A stretch of DNA of 64,000 nt from positions 62,001-126,000 of the forward strand of contig NZ_NHSN01000025.1 in NCBI RefSeq assembly GCF_016653405.1. Direction: 5' to 3'. The translations under genes were made by a program, and so were the position numbers. Below, in pieces: positions 56,266-64,000 of this stretch; the stretch's first letter is position 1; every line of letters begins with the position of its first letter. The notes under the pieces were generated by a model. That model was not told the DNA's origin and did not search any database. It saw only the letters and a program-made list of their open reading frames with translations. Source of the stretch: Halorhodospira halophila. Lineage in GTDB: Bacteria > Pseudomonadota > Gammaproteobacteria > Nitrococcales > Halorhodospiraceae.

Positions 56266-58125
56266 TCACCAGAACAGCCCGCCTGTGGCAGCTGGCAGAT
56301 CGACATCGAAGATCTCGACCCAGTCCATGCCGCGGATGTGCGCCACCCGCCCCACGCTGATCTCGCTGACCGCCGTCCCGTCCGGTGGCCAAGCGCCGAA
56401 CAGGTAATCCTCGAACAGCAGTCCGCGCAGGCCCGGCTCCTGGACCAGGAAGACCCCGTGGAGCCGGCCGTCCTCGGCTGCCTCGCGGGCCACCAGCTCC
56501 ACCGTTGTCCCGGCCGGCAGCACGACCACGGGCGGCACCAGGCAACCGTGACCCCGGCAAGCCGTGGTGTAGGGCAGAAAACGGGCACTGTGACCGTCGT
56601 AGCCGGCACTGTCGAAGATGGCCACCGGGGCGTCGAGACGCATCAGGCGCTGGTGATCGCCGCCAACGGACAACCCCGGCGTCCCCTGGCGCGGCCCCAC
56701 GGCCTTACCGCCCCCGGCTTCGCGCACGGCCGTTACCGCCTCTTCGGCCATACCACGCGACTCGGCCAACCGGGCATGGGTCAGCGCCGTAGCGCCGAGC
56801 GCATCCACGGCCCGCGGATCGGCCCCTCGCGCCAGCAGGGCGGCCAGGGTCGCCTCGTTGCCGGCCTGGGCGGCGAAGATTAGCGGTGTCCGGCCGTTGC
56901 GATCGGTCTGCTCCAGGCCGGCGCCGGCATCGAGGAGCGCCTCGACAGTCTTCGCCTCCGCCCGGGCCGCCGCTGCATGAATGGCGGCAAAATCGTGACG
57001 GTCGCCGCTGGACGGGGCAACGCCGGCCTCGAGCAGGGTCCGGACCACAGCGCCCCGATCCGCGTCGCGCTCCAGCCCGGCCTGCTCGTCCCCCGGCGAG
57101 ACGTAGCCTACCGCGGCGTGCCAGAGCGCATCGGCGCCGTGCTCGTCGACGGCGCTGGCATCAGCCCCCGCAGCCAAGAGGTCTGCCACCACCTCGTCAT
57201 ACCCAAGGCGTGCCGCCTCCATCAGGAGCGTACGGCCCTCGGCATCGCCACCGCGGACCGTCACGTCGGGATCCACCCCTTCGCCGAGCAGCTCGGCGAC
57301 CTGATCGGCATCCCCGTGGAGCGCCGCCGCCACCAGGGCCGCAGTCCCGTCCCCGTGCAGCTGCGCACCTCGGCGCAGCAGTAGAGCCGCAGCCCGCGGG
57401 CTGGATTCGGCGGCGATATCCGCCAGGGAGAGGAAGTCATCGCCATCCTGCCAAGCGAGATCCACTGGCAACCCGCGGTCGAGCATCCAGGCCAGGGTCT
57501 CGACATCGCCCGCGCGCACGACCCCGATCAGGGCCCAGGGGGCGGCCGGTCGCTCGCTGACCTCGCGCAGCTGCGCTGCGACCCGGGGGTAGCGGGCGGC
57601 CGATGCCATCGACAGCGCGGTCGCACCATCGGCATCCTGACGATCCGGTTCCGCCCCGGCAGCCAGCAACGCCTCCACTGTGCGCGGATCACCGCTGCGG
57701 GCGGCCAGCATCAACGGTGTCCGCCGATCCCCGTCAACGGGATCCACCGCTACCCCGGCTGACAGCAGCGCCGCCACCGCCTCGGTGTGCCCACCCGCGG
57801 CCGCCTCGTGCAGGGGCACCCGCCCGCCGTCGTCGCGGAGCTCGAGATCCGCCCCGTCCGAGCGTTCGATGAGCAGCTCCACCACCCCCGCCTCGCCGTT
57901 GAGGGCGGCGTAGTGCAAGAGTCCGCGCCCGGATCCGTCGGTTGCCTGCACATCGGCAGCACCGTCCAGGGCCCGCTCCAGGGTGGCGGCATCGCCGTCA
58001 CGCGCCGCGTTGAAGGCCTCCTGCTGCGCCGGTGACAGCGGCCAGGCGCCACAAGCGGCGAGCAAGCCGCCGAGCAGACATCCGGTCGCCAACGGCACCA
58101 AGACGCGAAGGGCGGGCCCGAGCAT
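56266..58125 (-). CDS. Ankyrin-repeat lipoprotein with unrecognised C-terminal domain
   Basis: A 619-residue lipoprotein (lipobox LAAC, Cys25). From about residue 33 to 470 there are about a dozen ankyrin repeats of the G-x-T-P-L-x-x-A-A-x-x-G type, some degenerate. The last 146 residues (about 474-619) are beta-rich and contain CRGHGC, GMDWVEIF and PPVVVLPAG. I do not recognise that domain. Ankyrin proteins mediate binding, so this may be a periplasmic scaffold. It is next to proB in the same direction with a three-base gap. Confidence 0.8.
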   Translation of the reverse strand: MLGPALRVLVPLATGCLLGGLLAACGAWPLSPAQQEAFNAARDGDAATLERALDGAADVQATDGSGRGLLHYAALNGEAGVVELLIERSDGADLELRDDGGRVPLHEAAAGGHTEAVAALLSAGVAVDPVDGDRRTPLMLAARSGDPRTVEALLAAGAEPDRQDADGATALSMASAARYPRVAAQLREVSERPAAPWALIGVVRAGDVETLAWMLDRGLPVDLAWQDGDDFLSLADIAAESSPRAAALLLRRGAQLHGDGTAALVAAALHGDADQVAELLGEGVDPDVTVRGGDAEGRTLLMEAARLGYDEVVADLLAAGADASAVDEHGADALWHAAVGYVSPGDEQAGLERDADRGAVVRTLLEAGVAPSSGDRHDFAAIHAAAARAEAKTVEALLDAGAGLEQTDRNGRTPLIFAAQAGNEATLAALLARGADPRAVDALGATALTHARLAESRGMAEEAVTAVREAGGGKAVGPRQGTPGLSVGGDHQRLMRLDAPVAIFDSAGYDGHSARFLPYTTACRGHGCLVPPVVVLPAGTTVELVAREAAEDGRLHGVFLVQEPGLRGLLFEDYLFGAWPPDGTAVSEISVGRVAHIRGMDWVEIFDVDLPAATGGLFW

Positions 58126-58128
58126 GAC

Positions 58129-60348
<2,220 letters not shown>

Positions 60349-60373
60349 ACGGGTCCGGAATGGGTCGCCGCCC

Positions 60374-60631
60374 TTAGACCGCTTCGATTCGCACCCGGCG
60401 GCGCTGGGCCGGCCCCTTGCGCTCGAAGACAACCCGACCGTCGCTCTTGGCGAACAGGGTGTAGTCCTTGCCCACCCCGACGTTCTCGCCGGCGTGGAAG
60501 TGGGTGCCGCGCTGGCGGACGATGATGCTGCCCGCAGAGACCGCCTCACCGCCGTAGCGCTTGACGCCCAGACGCTTTGACTGAGAGTCGCGACCGTTCT
60601 TGGTGCTGCCGCCCGCCTTCTTGTGTGCCAT
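60374..60631 (-). CDS. rpmA: 50S ribosomal protein L27
   Basis: An 85-residue protein; the start [18 protein letters not shown] is invariant in the family and reaches the peptidyl-transferase site. It lies 15 bases after rplU. Confidence 0.97.
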   Translation of the reverse strand: MAHKKAGGSTKNGRDSQSKRLGVKRYGGEAVSAGSIIVRQRGTHFHAGENVGVGKDYTLFAKSDGRVVFERKGPAQRRRVRIEAV

Positions 60632-60646
60632 GCCTGATGCCCTCCG

Positions 60647-60961
60647 TCAGCCGGCGTTGATGCCGGTGATCTTGACCTGGGTGTACGGCTGCCGATGACC
60701 GTGGTGGCGACGATAGCCCTGCCGCCGCTTGAACTTGGTCACCTCGACCTTGCGATGCCGGTCCTGCTCAAGGACCTCGGCCTTCACGCTGCCGCCCTCG
60801 ACCTGCGGCGTACCGATCTTGACCTCGCTCCCTTCGCCGACCATGAGGACATCGTCGAACTGCACGGTCTCGCCGACCTCGGCCGGGAGCTTCTCGACTC
60901 GCAGCACGTCTCCTTCCGAGACCCGGTACTGCTTTCCGCCGCTTCGGATCACCGCGTACAT
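60647..60961 (-). CDS. rplU: 50S ribosomal protein L21
   Basis: A 104-residue protein with the family signatures YAVIRSGGKQYRV and FKRRQGYRRHHGHRQ. It leads rplU-rpmA. The 154-base gap up to the tRNA-Pro gene (60962-61115) probably holds its promoter and leader; I see no clear boxes. Confidence 0.96.
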   Translation of the reverse strand: MYAVIRSGGKQYRVSEGDVLRVEKLPAEVGETVQFDDVLMVGEGSEVKIGTPQVEGGSVKAEVLEQDRHRKVEVTKFKRRQGYRRHHGHRQPYTQVKITGINAG

Positions 60962-61115
60962 CGGCGTCTTGCTCCTGTCTACTCTGATGGCTACGGGCCG
61001 CCGCTCGATTCGACACGATCACCGCGCCTGACCCCGGGGCCGCTTCCGGGCCGTCGAACGATTGGGGAGAGGCGGGCGTGGTGGCTGCGGTCGATCCGCG
61101 GCGCCTTGGATTGTC

Positions 61116-61192
61116 TGGTCGGGGTGGCAGGATTTGAACCTGCGGCCCCTGCCTCCCGAAGGCAGTGCTCTACCAAACTGAGCTACACCCCG
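61116..61192 (-). tRNA. tRNA-Pro (anticodon CGG)
   Basis: On the minus strand: acceptor CGGGGTG/CACCCCG, discriminator A (61119), encoded CCA (61118-61116), D arm with AGCTCAGTTTGGTAGAGC, anticodon stem CTGCC/GGCAG with loop TTCGGGA (anticodon at 61158-61156) and T arm with GGTTCAAATCC. It reads CCG codons. It begins 11 bases after the ispB stop, so it may be co-transcribed. Confidence 0.97.
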
Positions 61193-61203
61193 TGTGCAAC
61201 CTG

Positions 61204-62175
61204 TTACGCTGTCCGGGATACCGAGTTGCGGGCCAAGTGTACCAGCGCATCCCGCCAGGGACTACCCGGAACCGCTGAGGTGAGCTGCTCGATGGCCTGC
61301 TCAACCTCAACCTCAGCGAGGCGCCTAGTATATTCAGCCGATCCGGTCTTTTCAATCGCCCGGCCGACGGCTTCCATCTGATCCAGCCCACCGGCCTCGA
61401 TGGCCTCCCGGATCAGGTCACGGTCCGCGGGCTCACCCTCGCGCATGGCGTGGATCAGGGGCATGGTGGTCTTGCCCTCGGCCAGGTCGTCACCGATGTT
61501 CTTGCCGATCTCGGTGGCATCGCCGCTGTAATCCAGAGCATCGTCCACCAGCTGGTAGGCCGTCCCCAAGTGCCGCCCGTAGGCCGCCAGGGCCTCGCAT
61601 CCGGCCTCGTCCAGTCCCGCGAGCACCGCTCCGTTCTGACAGCCGGCCTCGAACAGGGTCGCCGTCTTGCGGTAGATCACCTGCCGGTAATCGGCCTCAG
61701 TGAGATCCGGCTCGTGGACGTTCATCAGCTGCATCACCTCGCCCCGGGCGATGGTGTTGGTCGCCCGCGCCAGGATCCGCAGTACGGCCATGGAGTCGAG
61801 TTCGACCATCATCTCGAAGGCCCGGGTATAGAGGAAGTCGCCGACCAGCACGCTGGCCTCGTTCCCCCAGATGGTGTGCGCCGTCTGTTGGCCACGACGC
61901 ATGTCCGAGCCGTCCACCACGTCGTCGTGGAGCAGCGTGGCGGTGTGGATGAACTCGATGATCGCCGCCAGCTGGACGTGATCCGTGCCCTGGTAGCCGC
62001 AGGCCCGCGCCGCCAGAAGCACGACCGTGGGGCGCAGACGCTTACCGCCACTGTTGACGATGTGGTGGGCGAGCTGGTTGATCAGAACCACGTCCGACGA
62101 CAGCCGCGCCTGGATCAAGCGGTTGACCTCCGCCATGTCGTCGGCGGCGAGCTCACGGATTGCATCAAGGTTCAT
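61204..62175 (-). CDS. ispB: Octaprenyl diphosphate synthase
   Basis: A 323-residue trans-isoprenyl diphosphate synthase that makes the quinone side chain. The two Asp-rich motifs are DDVVDGSDMRRG and VDDALDYSGD. Chain length (C40 or C45) cannot be read with certainty. It lies next to rplU-rpmA-obgE as in E. coli. Confidence 0.93.
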   Translation of the reverse strand: MNLDAIRELAADDMAEVNRLIQARLSSDVVLINQLAHHIVNSGGKRLRPTVVLLAARACGYQGTDHVQLAAIIEFIHTATLLHDDVVDGSDMRRGQQTAHTIWGNEASVLVGDFLYTRAFEMMVELDSMAVLRILARATNTIARGEVMQLMNVHEPDLTEADYRQVIYRKTATLFEAGCQNGAVLAGLDEAGCEALAAYGRHLGTAYQLVDDALDYSGDATEIGKNIGDDLAEGKTTMPLIHAMREGEPADRDLIREAIEAGGLDQMEAVGRAIEKTGSAEYTRRLAEVEVEQAIEQLTSAVPGSPWRDALVHLARNSVSRTA

Positions 62176-62233
62176 GGGCAGGATCTGCGCTCCGGGTCAG
62201 CCCCGCGGATGCTAGGCAGGGGGGCCAGGGGTG

Positions 62234-62737
62234 TCAAGCACGGCCGCGGCGACCGCGCCGGCCGCTGCGCCAGATCGAGACCAGCACCAGCAAGGCCAGC
62301 ACCGGGGCCGCATAGACCGCCACCAGGGCTACGGTCGCCCCCAACTGGGGCAGCGGCTCGGGAATCGGCGGGGCCCCCAACAGGCTGTAAGCGGTGACCC
62401 GATCAAGCCAGTGGCTGATCTCGTCCGCACCGAGCGCCTGCTCGCCCCATCCGGCCGTCGGCAGCCCGTAGCGACCACCGACGACGGCGTAGACCAGCGC
62501 CGGCATCGCCCAGAGTATCCAGGCCAGGAATGCCCGAACCGCCGTTACCCGGGCCAGCCAAGGCCGCTGCCGGGCGACGTGAACGGCCAGTACACCGATC
62601 AGGGCAAACCCGGACCATACCGGCCACCAGGCGGGCCAGGCGGCGGCGATCGGCGCCGAGACCATGGGCCCGAGTGCGACGGTCACCACGGCCAGGATGC
62701 CGACGACGGACAAAACGGGGAGCATCCCGCGATGCAT
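62234..62737 (-). CDS. Membrane protein of unknown function
   Basis: A 167-residue protein with about four hydrophobic segments (roughly 5-25, 36-54, 67-86, 135-157) and a basic C terminus (RRGRRGRRG). The soluble loop between segments 3 and 4 contains YGLPTAGWGEQALGADE. I recognise no family. It is divergent from the BCCT gene and 58 bases before ispB in the same direction. Confidence 0.6.
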   Translation of the reverse strand: MHRGMLPVLSVVGILAVVTVALGPMVSAPIAAAWPAWWPVWSGFALIGVLAVHVARQRPWLARVTAVRAFLAWILWAMPALVYAVVGGRYGLPTAGWGEQALGADEISHWLDRVTAYSLLGAPPIPEPLPQLGATVALVAVYAAPVLALLVLVSIWRSGRRGRRGRA

Positions 62738-62853
62738 GCACGCCTCCTTGGGCCCCGCGGCGCGGCCAACGCCGCAGGACGCGTCGGTGGTTGTTAGGCT
62801 AGGGCGCCCGTGCGCCAGCCCGTTAGCCTACCGCAAAGCAGGAGCCAGCAGCG

Positions 62854-64000
62854 ATGTTCAACGTAGCGACCCGCGGTTTCTTCAAGGGCATGAGCCCCCG
62901 GGTGACCGCCGTGTCCACCTTCCTTGTGGCCGCCTTTGCCCTGGCCGGAGCCGTCTGGCCGAAGCAGCTGGAGACGGTGGTCACCGGCTGGCGCGAGGCC
63001 TTGACCCCCTTCCTGCAGTGGTACTACGTGCTGGTCGTGGCCGCCTTTCTGCTGCTGGTGATCTGGCTGGGCACCGGGCGCTTTAAGAACGTGCGCCTGG
63101 GCCAGGACCACGAGGTGCCCGAGTTCCGAACCTTCTCCTGGCTCACCATGCTCTTCGCCGCCGGAATGGGCGTCGGCCTGATCTTCTGGGCGGTCGCCGA
63201 GCCCATCTCCCACTTCGACCGAAACCCGTTCACGGTCAGCGACGACCCGAGCGAAGCCGCCGACACCGCGCTACGCCTGGCCTACTTTCACTGGGGCCTC
63301 AACGGCTGGGCGGTCTTCTCGCTGGTCGCCCTCATCCTCGCCTACTTCAGCTTCCGCCGCGGGCTGCCGCTGACCATGCGCTCGGCCTTCTACCCGCTCA
63401 TCGGCAAGCACATCCACGGCCCCTGGGGGGATGCCATCGACGTCCTAGCCGTGTTCGCCACGGTCTTCGGCATCGCCACTACGCTGGGGCTGGGCATCCA
63501 GCAGCTGAACACCGGCATCGGCGAACTCACCGGGATCACGGCGGGCACCACCGGTCAGATCGCCATCGCTGTCACGGTGATGGGCGTCGCCACCGTATCG
63601 GTGCTTTACGGCGTGCAGTCCGGGGTGCGCATGATCAGCGAGGCCAACTTCTGGATGAGCGCCGCGGTGCTGCTCTTCTTCCTGCTCTGGGGGCCGACCC
63701 AGTACCTGCTGGCGCTGATCGTGCAGTCCACCGGCGACTACCTGCAGAACCTCTTCACCCTCTCCTTCCATACCCACGCCAACGCCGAGGGCAACTGGCA
63801 GGCCGAGTGGACCCTCTTCTACTGGGGGTGGTGGCTGGCCTGGGCGCCCTTCGTCGGGATCTTCATCGCGCGCATCTCGCGCGGCCGCAAGCTGCGCGAG
63901 TTCGTCATGGGCGTGCTGCTGGTGCCGACCGGTATCACCATCGTCTGGATCGGACTGTTTGGCGGCAACGCCATCCACCTTGAGCTCTTTGGCCCCGGCG
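62854..64000 (+). CDS. BCCT-family compatible-solute transporter, 3' end outside the window
   Basis: The frame runs from ATG 62854 (GGAGC upstream) to the window edge, 382 codons visible of about 500-600 usual. Family hallmarks: the glycine-rich GMGVGLIFWAVAEPI segment and the core motif WTLFYWGWWLAWAPFVG, whose Trp residues form the cation-binding box. Such carriers take up glycine betaine, choline or ectoine with sodium or protons; the Gly-rich segment is nearer BetP than CaiT. Osmolyte import suits a halophile. The C-terminal regulatory part is not visible. Confidence 0.92.
   Translation, partial: MFNVATRGFFKGMSPRVTAVSTFLVAAFALAGAVWPKQLETVVTGWREALTPFLQWYYVLVVAAFLLLVIWLGTGRFKNVRLGQDHEVPEFRTFSWLTMLFAAGMGVGLIFWAVAEPISHFDRNPFTVSDDPSEAADTALRLAYFHWGLNGWAVFSLVALILAYFSFRRGLPLTMRSAFYPLIGKHIHGPWGDAIDVLAVFATVFGIATTLGLGIQQLNTGIGELTGITAGTTGQIAIAVTVMGVATVSVLYGVQSGVRMISEANFWMSAAVLLFFLLWGPTQYLLALIVQSTGDYLQNLFTLSFHTHANAEGNWQAEWTLFYWGWWLAWAPFVGIFIARISRGRKLREFVMGVLLVPTGITIVWIGLFGGNAIHLELFGPG

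Overview
The window is a dense, GC-rich gammaproteobacterial chromosome segment. It most likely comes from the halophilic purple sulfur bacterium Halorhodospira halophila or a very close relative. The strongest pointer is a 125-codon gene at 32513-32890 that reads as the photoactive yellow protein (PYP) of that species. Acidic linkers in several envelope proteins and a BCCT-type compatible-solute transporter at the right edge fit a halophile. I see no insertion sequence, prophage, CRISPR array or rRNA operon, and no gene-free gap above 300 bases.

Left third (1-30 kb). After a truncated pentapeptide-repeat gene, most genes lie on the minus strand in blocks familiar from Pseudomonas and E. coli: cysE-iscA-ndk-rlmN-pilF-rodZ-hisS-yfgM-bamB, then asd-fimV-truA-trpF-trpB-trpA-accD-folC-dedD-cvpA-purF-metZ, leuC-leuD-leuB, and aroC with an MFS transporter. 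Genes overlap by 4, 17 or 20 bases, so translational coupling is common. Several usual members are absent (ispG, iscR/S/U, der, leuA). A small outer-membrane barrel gene sits on the opposite strand between leuB and asd.

Middle (29-45 kb). A plus-strand run carries a COG0523 metal-chaperone GTPase, queC, dadA and the complete PYP cassette pyp-pcl-tal (photoreceptor, chromophore-activating ligase, tyrosine ammonia-lyase). A 14-bp hairpin lies between pyp and pcl, and the ligase has an N-terminal segment resembling an acyl-carrier domain. The cassette converges on a five-gene minor-pilin cluster without pilY1. Then come tRNA-Thr(CGU) with a hydrolase gene starting 9 bases after its CCA end, a PA2779/PA2778-type pair (small membrane protein plus C39-like peptidase lipoprotein), an outer-membrane barrel protein, and a lipoprotein operon headed by lpoB.

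Right third (45-64 kb). ispH-lspA-ileS-ribF and murJ are on the minus strand. A four-gene MCE lipid-transport operon follows on the plus strand, then rpsT. The minus strand then holds an ankyrin-repeat lipoprotein, proB-obgE, rpmA-rplU, tRNA-Pro(CGG) and ispB, with a small membrane protein beyond. A BCCT transporter gene runs off the end. Functions are assigned from motifs and remembered family features; no database search was possible.
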